A stretch of DNA of 15,153 bases from CAYMOV01 sp964392085. GTDB taxonomy: Bacteria; Oederibacteriota; Muellerivitia; Muellerivitales; Muellerivitaceae. Shown piece by piece: positions 1-5,335 of this stretch. The stretch spans positions 1-15,153 of the forward strand of contig CAYMOV010000059.1 in assembly GCA_964392085.1 (NCBI GenBank), read 5' to 3'. The position numbers were made by a program, and so were the translations under genes. Positions within the stretch are counted from its first letter, which is position 1; each line of letters opens with the position of its first letter. The notes under the pieces are model-generated. The model was given only the letters and a program-made list of their open reading frames with translations. It did not search any database and was not told the DNA's origin.

Positions 1-29
1 TTTTACAGGGGTTTTAGGGGATTCAAGCC

Positions 30-58
30 TTGACAGTCCCTCCCCCTGCCTTTATCAT
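30..58 (+). promoter_or_regulatory. sigma70-type promoter for rplM-rpsI
   Basis: A perfect -35 hexamer TTGACA lies at 30-35. A 17-nt spacer separates it from TATCAT at 53-58, which matches the -10 consensus at five of six positions. Hexamer quality and optimal spacing make this the best promoter in the window. Transcription would start near 64-66, giving a leader of about 97 nt before the rplM start codon. That this is the main promoter of the operon is inferred; an upstream promoter outside the window could also contribute. Confidence 0.75.
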
Positions 59-73
59 TCACACCCTTGCCGG

Positions 74-102
74 GCCCCGCGTGATGCGGGGCTTCATTTT
101 TT
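74..102 (+). terminator. terminator-like hairpin in the rplM leader (possible attenuator)
   Basis: GCCCCGC (74-80) and GCGGGGC (86-92) form a perfect 7-bp GC stem with loop GTGAT, followed by TTCATTTTTT (93-102). This looks like an intrinsic terminator. It lies downstream of the predicted start of transcription (about 65) and upstream of rplM. It could end a transcript from an upstream gene, or act as an attenuator in the rplM leader. The sequence alone does not decide between these. Confidence 0.6.
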
Positions 103-109
103 AGGGACG

Positions 110-122
110 ACCCCGAAGGGGT
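110..122 (+). other. small GC hairpin in the rplM leader
   Basis: ACCCC (110-114), loop GAA (115-117) and GGGGT (118-122) form a compact 5-bp hairpin between the terminator-like stem and the AAGGA motif at 144-148. It adds structure to the leader. A similar CCCCCGAAGGGGG hairpin occurs at 9636-9648 inside the gatA-gatB spacer, but such short GC stems also arise easily by chance. No known ribosomal leader motif is recognised here. Confidence 0.4.
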
Positions 123-161
123 GTCCGAGAGCCCACGGGGCCGAAGGATCATTTGCCAGCC

Positions 162-599
162 ATGAAAAAGACTCTGATGCCCAATTCCGCGACGGTCGTG
201 AAGCGCTGGTGGATTGTGGACGCCAAGGACCAAGTGGTCGGGCGCCTCAGCTCCCAAGTCGCCGCCGTCCTGCGCGGTAAACACAAGCCGACCTTCACGC
301 CCCATGTCGATTGCGGCGACCATGTCATCATCATCAACGCCGATAAGGTGGTCTTCACCGGCAAGAAGTGGGAAACCAAGAACTTCTACCGCACCTCGGG
401 CCGTCCGGGCGGGTTGTCCACCGAGACCTACAAGGTCATGCGGAAAGAGAAGCCTGAACGTGTTTTGGAATACGCCATCAAGGGCATGCTGCCCAAGACC
501 AACTTGGCGAAAAAGATGTTCAACCATTTGATGATCTACGCTGGGGAAGTCCACCCGCACGCCGGGCAGAAGCCCGAAGTGCTGACCTTCAAGGGTTAA
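162..599 (+). CDS. rplM: 50S ribosomal protein L13
   Basis: The 145-residue product is large-subunit ribosomal protein L13, an early-assembling 23S rRNA-binding protein. Family landmarks are clear: an N-terminal WWIVDAKDQVVGRLSSQVA stretch, the GKHKPTFTPHVDCGDHVI core, NADKVVFTGKK, IKGMLPK and a C-terminal YAGEVHPHAGQKPEVL. The length is normal for the family. The start chosen is ATG 162, which gives the usual short basic N-terminus. An in-frame TTG at 153 lies closer (4 nt) to the AAGGA motif at 144-148 and would add three residues, so the first codon is slightly uncertain. The gene is first in the rplM-rpsI operon, which is the standard bacterial order, and lies 15 nt before rpsI. It follows a strong promoter and a structured leader. 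Confidence 0.97.
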   Translation: MKKTLMPNSATVVKRWWIVDAKDQVVGRLSSQVAAVLRGKHKPTFTPHVDCGDHVIIINADKVVFTGKKWETKNFYRTSGRPGGLSTETYKVMRKEKPERVLEYAIKGMLPKTNLAKKMFNHLMIYAGEVHPHAGQKPEVLTFKG

Positions 600-614
600 T
601 AAGGAGACGATGAA

Positions 615-1001
615 GTGAGCACCGCAATCCAGGCCACGGGTCGCCGCAAGACCTCCACGGCCCGCGTCATACTGAAGCCCGGCAAGGGACTGATCACGGT
701 CAACGGACTTCCGCTGGAACAGTTTTTCCCCTCCCTCAAGCAGGACGTGGTGAAAGCCCCGTTGCTGCTGGTCCAGGTGATGGGCAAATACGACGTCGCC
801 TGCAACGTGCGGGGCGGCGGCTTGACGGGCCAGTCGGAGGCCATCCGCCACGGCATCGCCCGCGCCCTGAACAAGATCGACCTGGAAATGCGCAAGCCCC
901 TCAAGAGCGCCGGCTACATCCGCCGCGACCCGCGAATGGTCGAACGGAAAAAGTACGGCCGCAAGAAGGCTCGTCGCCGCTTCCAATTCTCCAAGCGCTG
1001 A
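615..1001 (+). CDS. rpsI: 30S ribosomal protein S9
   Basis: The 128-residue product is small-subunit protein S9, whose basic C-terminal tail reaches the P-site tRNA on the ribosome. The sequence shows ATGRRKTSTARVILKPG near the N-terminus, the GGGLTGQSEAIRHGIARAL motif, the RDPRMVERKKYGRKKARRRF segment and the characteristic terminal FSKR. The start is GTG 615, preceded by AAGGAG (601-606) with 8-nt spacing. An ATG at 610 is out of frame and gives only a two-codon ORF, so it is not the start. The gene is cotranscribed with rplM and followed 30 nt later by a strong intrinsic terminator. Nothing is unusual in the protein. Confidence 0.97.
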   Translation: MSTAIQATGRRKTSTARVILKPGKGLITVNGLPLEQFFPSLKQDVVKAPLLLVQVMGKYDVACNVRGGGLTGQSEAIRHGIARALNKIDLEMRKPLKSAGYIRRDPRMVERKKYGRKKARRRFQFSKR

Positions 1002-1031
1002 TCGGGTTTTTCCGGCCCGACTCGGCCTGCC

Positions 1032-1068
1032 CCCACGTCCCTCCCCCCAGGGACGTGGGTTTTTTTTT
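1032..1068 (+). terminator. intrinsic terminator of the rplM-rpsI operon
   Basis: CCCACGTCCC (1032-1041) pairs perfectly with GGGACGTGGG (1050-1059) across an 8-nt loop and is followed by nine Ts (1060-1068). This 10-bp stem plus U-tract is a strong Rho-independent terminator. Its 3' arm and T-run are also the first part of the repeat unit that recurs downstream at 1206, 1316, 1428 and 1539. The 5' arm is present only here. Confidence 0.9.
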
Positions 1069-1105
1069 ACTGAGACGAGTTGGAAAGAGCTGTCGGGGTA
1101 CATAG

Positions 1106-1205
1106 NNNNNNNNNNNNNNNNNNNNNNNNNNNNNNNNNNNNNNNNNNNNNNNNNNNNNNNNNNNNNNNNNNNNNNNNNNNNNNNNNNNNNNNNNNNNNNN
1201 NNNNN
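1106..1205. other. assembly gap (100 Ns)
   Basis: Exactly 100 undetermined bases interrupt the repeat array. The 55 bases before the gap (1051-1105) and the 55 bases after it (1206-1260) are identical, so the assembly broke on a repeat. The true length is unknown and could even be zero or negative (a simple overlap). Confidence 0.97.
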
Positions 1206-1255
1206 GGACGTGGGTTTTTTTTTACTGAGACGAGTTGGAAAGAGCTGTCGGGGTA

Positions 1256-1315
1256 CATAGGGGCGGAGCCCCTATGAGGACGGCGTACCTAAGGTCCCCG
1301 CAACGCCTCCCCCCA
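1256..1315. repeat. repeat module A, copy 1
   Basis: CATAGGGGC (1256-1264) and GCCCCTATG (1268-1276) form a perfect 9-bp stem with loop GGA. GAGGACGGCG, then TACCTAAGGTCCCC, then CAACGCCTCCCCCCA follow and lead into the next core copy at 1316. The hairpin has no T-run of its own. The same module recurs at 1609 with a few substitutions. Confidence 0.75.
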
Positions 1316-1369
1316 GGACGTGGGTTTTTTTTTACTGAGACGAGTTGGAAAGAGCTGTCGGGGTACATA

Positions 1370-1427
1370 GCCCCGCTTCATTGTTGATTCTGGGGCCCCT
1401 GCCCCAGAAAGATTTAGGGCGGGGCAG
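1370..1427. repeat. repeat module B, copy 1 (nested hairpins)
   Basis: GCCCCGC (1370-1376) can pair with GCGGGGC (1419-1425). It encloses a second perfect 9-bp stem, TTCTGGGGC (1388-1396) with GCCCCAGAA (1401-1409). The result is a nested double stem immediately upstream of the next GGGACGTGGG plus T-run at 1427-1443. Confidence 0.75.
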
Positions 1428-1480
1428 GGACGTGGGCTTTTTTTACGCAAACGAGCTTAAGAAAGTTTTCTGTGTAAATA

Positions 1481-1538
1481 GCCCCGCTTCATTTTTGATT
1501 CTGGGGCCCCTGCCCCAGAAGTATTTAGGGCGGTGCAG
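1481..1538. repeat. repeat module B, copy 2
   Basis: This repeats module B 111 bp downstream. The inner stem TTCTGGGGC (1499-1507) with GCCCCAGAA (1512-1520) is fully preserved. The outer stem has one mismatch, because the 3' arm now reads GCGGTGC. The differences from copy 1 are few and mostly outside the inner stem. Confidence 0.75.
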
Positions 1539-1552
1539 GGACGTGGTTTCTT

Positions 1553-1579
1553 TTGCTTTATGTAGCTTGGCTTTATACT
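1553..1579 (+). promoter_or_regulatory. weak candidate promoter for the LOG-family gene
   Basis: TATACT (1574-1579) is a good -10 match. TTGCTT (1553-1558) is a partial -35 with a short 15-nt spacer. Both fall in an extra stretch of about 25 bp present only in the last, diverged core copy. It is the only promoter-like sequence I can find between the rpsI terminator and 1703, but the spacing is poor. Confidence 0.25.
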
Positions 1580-1608
1580 CAAACGAGATGGAGAAAACTG
1601 TTGGGGTG

Positions 1609-1657
1609 CATAGGGGCAGAGCCCCTATGAGGACGGCGCACCTAAGGTCCCCTCAAC
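1609..1657. repeat. repeat module A, copy 2 (array end)
   Basis: CATAGGGGC (1609-1617) and GCCCCTATG (1621-1629) again form a perfect 9-bp stem, with loop AGA instead of GGA. GAGGACGGCGCACCTAAGG and TCCCC follow. This is the last recognisable repeat sequence before the LOG-family gene, whose Shine-Dalgarno sequence begins 35 nt later. Confidence 0.7.
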
Positions 1658-1702
1658 GGATACACTAGGGGCCTCAACCGACCCTGATCCTAAGGAGGAT
1701 CC

Positions 1703-2458
1703 ATGTCCCTCGAAAATAAGAAGAACAAGACCCCCTTGGACGGCCTTACGGTGGGTTTCAAGAACCGCAACCAAAAGCTCAGGTCGAAGCTGCCCCAGAT
1801 CTCCGCCCATCGTTCCCCGGAATTCAGGGAACAGGACACCTGGAGGATGTTCCGGATCATGGCGGAGTTCGTCGAGGGTTTCGAGGAGTTGGCCGATATC
1901 CGGCCCGCCGTCACCCTGTTCGGATCGGCCCGGGCCGGGGAGAAGACCCCCGAGTACAAGACGGCCTACCAGATCTCCAAACTCCTTTCGGAAAAGGGAT
2001 TCTCGGTCTTGACCGGAGGCGGGCCGGGCTTGATGGAAGCCGCCAACCGGGGCGCCTTCGAGGCGGGTGGCCGGTCCGTGGGTTGCAACATCGAGCTCCC
2101 ATTCGAGCAAAAACCGAACCCCTACATCAACAAACTGGTGTCCTTCCACTATTTCTTCATCCGCAAGGTCATGTTCGTCCGTTACGCCGCCGCCGTGGTG
2201 ATCCTTCCGGGCGGTTTCGGCACGATGGACGAGCTTTTCGAGACGCTCACCCTGGTTCAGACCAAGAAGATCGAGCCTTGCCCGATCATCCTGGTCGGGA
2301 AGGCCTTCTGGGGGGGGCTGCTCACCTGGATCAAGGGTACCCTTCTGGAGCAATACCGGTTCATCGACAAGGACGACCCGGACCTTTTCCACGTGGTGGA
2401 CAAACCCGAGGATGTTTTGAGGATCGTGACAAAGTATTACCACTACCGGAAGGCCTGA
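1703..2458 (+). CDS. LOG-family protein (TIGR00730-type Rossmann fold)
   Basis: The 251-residue product belongs to the LOG (Lonely Guy-like) family. Characterised members cleave nucleotide 5'-monophosphates, such as cytokinin riboside monophosphates, to free base plus ribose phosphate. Bacterial members often have unproven substrates. Visible motifs are LFGSARAG (72-79), GGGPGLMEAANRGA (105-118), an RK pair at 154-155 and the family signature PGGFGTMDE (169-177) with the conserved Glu177. The charged N-terminal 60 residues are typical of the longer subtype. ATG 1703 follows AAGGAGG (1692-1698), the strongest Shine-Dalgarno in the window. The stop is 5 nt before the next gene, so the two are probably translationally coupled. 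The protein is cytosolic (no signal peptide). The family call is firm; the exact substrate is not. Confidence 0.92.
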   Translation: MSLENKKNKTPLDGLTVGFKNRNQKLRSKLPQISAHRSPEFREQDTWRMFRIMAEFVEGFEELADIRPAVTLFGSARAGEKTPEYKTAYQISKLLSEKGFSVLTGGGPGLMEAANRGAFEAGGRSVGCNIELPFEQKPNPYINKLVSFHYFFIRKVMFVRYAAAVVILPGGFGTMDELFETLTLVQTKKIEPCPIILVGKAFWGGLLTWIKGTLLEQYRFIDKDDPDLFHVVDKPEDVLRIVTKYYHYRKA

Positions 2459-2463
2459 AAAGG

Positions 2464-4707
2464 GTGAGGAAACCCGCGCCGTTTCCGCTCCTCGGGGCCC
2501 TGGGTTTCCTCTTCCTGGGAATCCGGGCGGGATTCGCCGCCGGGACTTTCCAGCTGGACCTCGCTACCGTCGCCAACCAGGGCTTCCAGGTCCAAGCCGG
2601 TGTGGGCGGCGGCATGCCCGGAAGCACCATGGCCGACCTGAAGGGGCTTCCGACCGGTCTGGGCGTTTTTCTGGGTGTTCCGTTCCAGGTGCTGGACCCG
2701 GCGAGGAACGGCGGCAAGTCCCTCGTGGTGTTGAAGGGGAGCCGGGCACCGGACCTTCCCGTGACCGCAGAAATCCCCCTGGGCAACCGGAAGGCCGGTT
2801 GGCTTTACTTCCTCCAGACCTGCATCTGGCCGGGCCTCGACAAGGCCAAGGCTTTCGCCCGCTACGAGATCCTTTATAAGGACGGCGGGACCGGGTCGGT
2901 CCCCCTCCGGGTCGGCATCGAGACGGCGGGTTGGTGGGGCCCCGGCAAGGGCGATGCCTGCCTAACTGCCTGGACGGTCAAATTCCCGGCGGCCGAGGGC
3001 GGGCTCCAGCTTTTTGCCTGGAAGAACCCACGGCCCGACCAACCGATCCGAAGCCTCACCCTGCGGAGCCTCGGCAAGCTCCCGATCCCGATCCTGGTGG
3101 CCGTCACGGGCTCGACGGAACCTATTGACCTGGAAATACCCAAGGAAAAGCCCCTGGACCCGCCTGGCGCGCTTTGGCCGGCCGCCCCCGCCCCGGAATC
3201 CGGATCGCGCTCCTCGGCCCTCCCACTCGACGCCCCGAAACCCCTGCCTCCCGGCCCCTGGAATACCAAGGCGGGGCATTGGGTCGACGAGTCCGGGAAA
3301 AGGATCCGTGTCTTCGGCGTTGCCTTACCCGCCGCCGCTTGGGATTGGCCCGAAAAGGACGTCCGCTCGACGGTCACCCGCCTTTCGGCCGAGGGGTTCA
3401 ACCTGGTGAGCCTACCATGGCGCTTCGACGCGCCCGATCCCCCGACGACCGCCCGGGCTTTATGGGGCGGGATCCTCCGGGAATCTTCCATGTCCCTCGA
3501 GTTGACCTTCAGCGGGGAACGACCTGATCCCACGGCCTGCCCCACACCCTGCGGCCCGAACAAGGACCCCTTGGAAAACTGGAAGGACCTGCCGATCGTC
3601 CTCGGAAGATTCGAGGACCCTTCGGGCGCCGCGCCCGATCCCCAAGCCTTCCGGACTCTTGGTTGGTCACGTCCCATCGGCCGTTCCTTGGGCGCCGATG
3701 GGGCGGAGGACAAAGGAAGCGGGCCCGGCTTCGATTACGCCGAGGCGTCCTTCGGATGGGATGTGCCCCAGGCCTCCCCCGACGGCCTGGCCCGGTTCGA
3801 TGGGGAAGCCCTCTCGGCCTCCCCCGCGAAATGGGATTTGCCGGAAGCTTGCGCGACCCGGCGGAGCGGGCAACCCTTCATCGGGCGTTTCCGGGGCGGC
3901 TGGCCCAACCCCTACGCGGTGGAACTTCCCGTGTTGGCCGCGACCCAAGCGGCATTCCAAGATTGGGACGGCGTCCTGTTGGATCAGCCGGAAGGGTTGG
4001 GGGACGACCCGGGTTCCGCCGGATCACCCTTCGCGGCCCTTTGGCCGGGCTTGTCCATCATGTTCCTCCGGGGCGACCTGGCCCCCGCCCGGCGGGCCGT
4101 GGGGATCCCCCCGACGGGAGTGGAAGGTACAAGGCGTTTGGCCTCCCTCGGCCACCGCATGATGTCGGAGGGCGGCGCGCCCCCCGCCTTGGACCCCGCC
4201 GCCGCCAAGATCGAAAGGGTCTCGGCGGACAACGACCGTTGGGTTTGGCAGGGTAACATCGGTTTGTTCCGCGCGGGCGCCCCGGCTTTCCAGGCCTTCA
4301 CGGGTTTCCTCGCCCACCGGGACCTCTCGAACTACGCCTGGACCGTGGACACGCCGAACCTATTCTCGAGTTTTACGATGGTCTCCACGACGGGTGAACC
4401 GACCCTGACCGCCAAGCGTCTTTGGATCACGGCCGCGGCGCGTTATGAGCGGGAAGGAGCGAAATTCAACCGGGCGAGGACGGCCATGCTGGTTCCGCCT
4501 ACCGATGGGATCCGGCTGGAGCCGATCCAAGCGAGGATCTCCGTGGTCCGGCAAGGCGCGAACGCGGTGGTTCGGGCGGGGGCGTTTGACCTTACGGGTG
4601 AACGCCTCACCGAGCGGGTGGCTCTCCAATGGAAGGGGAAGGTGCTATCGTTCAAATGGCCTCCAGGAGCTTCCTCGGTTTTGCTCGACTGGGGCCCTGT
4701 GAAATAA
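2464..4707 (+). CDS. secreted glycoside-hydrolase-like protein, probable pseudoenzyme
   Basis: The 747-residue product starts with a signal peptide (RK followed by a hydrophobic stretch, cleavage likely after FAA near residue 28). Residues about 35-215 resemble a beta-sandwich carbohydrate-binding domain of the NPCBM/galactose-binding type. A Pro-rich linker (about 220-265) leads to a barrel-like part beginning GHWVDESGKRIRVFGVALP and GFNLVSLPW. The C-terminal part (from about 585) has the RWVWQGNIGLF, FSSFTMVSTTGEP and RLWITAAARYEREG blocks seen in large agarase/beta-galactosidase-like proteins. In those relatives I expect a nucleophile Glu just before a PNxY motif. Here the segment is FIGRFRGGWPNPY (472-484) with no Glu, and no NE acid/base pair is visible. 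The start is GTG 2464, 5 nt after the LOG stop, with GGAAGG at 2448-2453. The family assignment is from memory; no substrate is proposed. Confidence 0.75.
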   Translation: MRKPAPFPLLGALGFLFLGIRAGFAAGTFQLDLATVANQGFQVQAGVGGGMPGSTMADLKGLPTGLGVFLGVPFQVLDPARNGGKSLVVLKGSRAPDLPVTAEIPLGNRKAGWLYFLQTCIWPGLDKAKAFARYEILYKDGGTGSVPLRVGIETAGWWGPGKGDACLTAWTVKFPAAEGGLQLFAWKNPRPDQPIRSLTLRSLGKLPIPILVAVTGSTEPIDLEIPKEKPLDPPGALWPAAPAPESGSRSSALPLDAPKPLPPGPWNTKAGHWVDESGKRIRVFGVALPAAAWDWPEKDVRSTVTRLSAEGFNLVSLPWRFDAPDPPTTARALWGGILRESSMSLELTFSGERPDPTACPTPCGPNKDPLENWKDLPIVLGRFEDPSGAAPDPQAFRTLGWSRPIGRSLGADGAEDKGSGPGFDYAEASFGWDVPQASPDGLARFDGEALSASPAKWDLPEACATRRSGQPFIGRFRGGWPNPYAVELPVLAATQAAFQDWDGVLLDQPEGLGDDPGSAGSPFAALWPGLSIMFLRGDLAPARRAVGIPPTGVEGTRRLASLGHRMMSEGGAPPALDPAAAKIERVSADNDRWVWQGNIGLFRAGAPAFQAFTGFLAHRDLSNYAWTVDTPNLFSSFTMVSTTGEPTLTAKRLWITAAARYEREGAKFNRARTAMLVPPTDGIRLEPIQARISVVRQGANAVVRAGAFDLTGERLTERVALQWKGKVLSFKWPPGASSVLLDWGPVK

Positions 4708-4733
4708 ACCGTGGAACCCCTTTTCCCCCCGTG

Positions 4734-4760
4734 AAACCGATATAAGGGAAACGGTTTTTT
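4734..4760 (+). terminator. weak candidate terminator after the glycoside-hydrolase-like gene
   Basis: AAACCG (4734-4739) and CGGTTT (4752-4757) form a 6-bp stem around a 12-nt loop, and the T-run extends to 4760. The stem is short and AT-containing, so termination would be modest. The rest of the 123-nt spacer to 4831 shows no convincing promoter. Confidence 0.4.
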
Positions 4761-4830
4761 CGTTGATTGTCGGTTTTTATCAGGGGTAACGTGTAATACG
4801 TTTTACCTATCGAAATGGAGCACAGGCGCC

Positions 4831-5193
4831 TTGAATTCGATCCAAGAACGACGGAAATATCCCCGGGCCGAGTTCCCCCAACCACTCCGCCTCCAACCCG
4901 TCCAAGCCTCCAAGTCCGGCAACGTGTTTGAGGTCCAGGGCGTATCCGTCGCGGCCGACGGACGGGATATCAGCGAGGGCGGCTTTAGGTTCGACCTGCA
5001 TGAGACCTTCAAGGCCGGCACCATCCTCAAGATCATCTTCAAGGTGGATTCCCTCGAGGGTCACGACCACGAGGCCTATGTCAAGGTGGTCTGGGCCCAA
5101 AAGAAATCCCACGGCGTGCAGTTCCTCATGCTGGAGGAATCCACGCGCCGCCGCATCAAAGGCTTCATCGAGACGGACAAGCCCGGCGCCTGA
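4831..5193 (+). CDS. PilZ-domain protein (candidate c-di-GMP receptor)
   Basis: The 120-residue product is a single PilZ domain, a fold that binds cyclic di-GMP and controls motility, adhesion or polysaccharide export. Both ligand-binding motifs are intact: RxxxR as RKYPR (8-12) and DxSxxG as DISEGG (46-51). Beta strands follow (GFRFDLHE, TILKIIFKV, AYVKVVWAQ, HGVQFLML), ending in a short basic helix. The start is TTG 4831, preceded by GGAG (4817-4820) at 10-nt spacing. It places RxxxR close to the N-terminus, as is usual. ATG 4815 is in another frame. No membrane segment or other domain is present, so it probably acts as a small cytosolic adaptor. It has its own terminator, so it appears monocistronic. 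Its partner is unknown. Confidence 0.88.
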   Translation: MNSIQERRKYPRAEFPQPLRLQPVQASKSGNVFEVQGVSVAADGRDISEGGFRFDLHETFKAGTILKIIFKVDSLEGHDHEAYVKVVWAQKKSHGVQFLMLEESTRRRIKGFIETDKPGA

Positions 5194-5221
5194 AGCCGTT
5201 CCCACAACCGATTGTTCCCTG

Positions 5222-5248
5222 AGACGGGCCCCCAGCCCGTCTTTTTTT
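5222..5248 (+). terminator. intrinsic terminator after the PilZ gene
   Basis: AGACGGGC (5222-5229) and GCCCGTCT (5235-5242) form a perfect 8-bp stem with loop CCCCA. Seven Ts (5242-5248) follow. This is a textbook Rho-independent terminator 28 nt after the PilZ stop codon, and it separates that gene from the helicase gene. Confidence 0.88.
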
Positions 5249-5297
5249 GACCGCTGGGCCTGAGGGGGAATGGGTGTGTTTATTCACCCGGGGGGTT

Positions 5298-5303
5298 TAC
5301 AAT
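5298..5303 (+). promoter_or_regulatory. candidate -10 element for the helicase gene
   Basis: TACAAT (5298-5303) matches the -10 consensus at five of six positions and lies 32 nt upstream of the start codon, right after the preceding terminator. The sequence at the expected -35 position (about 5275-5280) is TGTGTT, a poor match. A promoter is needed here because the upstream unit is terminated, but this exact assignment is tentative. Confidence 0.35.
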
Positions 5304-5335
5304 AACCGCCGCTTTCATCCCAACCGGCGGTCCCC

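Larger units (their letters stand above)
1051..1657. repeat. modular intergenic tandem repeat array (period about 111 bp)
   Basis: A core starting GGACGTGGG plus a T-run, continuing through ACTGAGACGAGTTGG and ending near CATAG, begins at 1051, 1206, 1316, 1428 and 1539. Spacings after the gap are 110, 112 and 111 bp. The copies at 1051, 1206 and 1316 are identical over 55 bp; those at 1428 and 1539 have diverged. Each core is followed by one of two modules. Module A (after the copies at 1206 and 1539) starts with a CATAGGGGC hairpin. Module B (after 1316 and 1428) starts GCCCCGCTTCATT. No credible coding region lies in the array. Its function is unknown; plausible roles are a palindromic repeat element, stacked terminators or a recombination-grown array. 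Confidence 0.85.

Noticed and set aside
610..618. Two-codon ORF (ATG AAG TGA) overlapping the rpsI start
   Set aside because: It is probably chance. The GTG at 615 has the correct 8-nt Shine-Dalgarno spacing and gives the normal S9 N-terminus.
3..1103. 366-codon open frame on the - strand across rplM and rpsI
   Set aside because: It is antisense to two certain ribosomal genes, has no recognisable domain, and arises from the GC-rich codon pattern of the + strand genes.
1051..1657. CRISPR array
   Set aside because: The units are about 111 bp with related sequence throughout; there are no short direct repeats with unique spacers and no cas genes.
1345..1668. 107-codon open frame within the repeat array with an internal 37-residue repeat
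   Set aside because: The repetition follows from the 111-bp DNA period being a multiple of three. There is no Shine-Dalgarno, the frame crosses conserved hairpins, and other units are 110 and 112 bp apart, which would break it.
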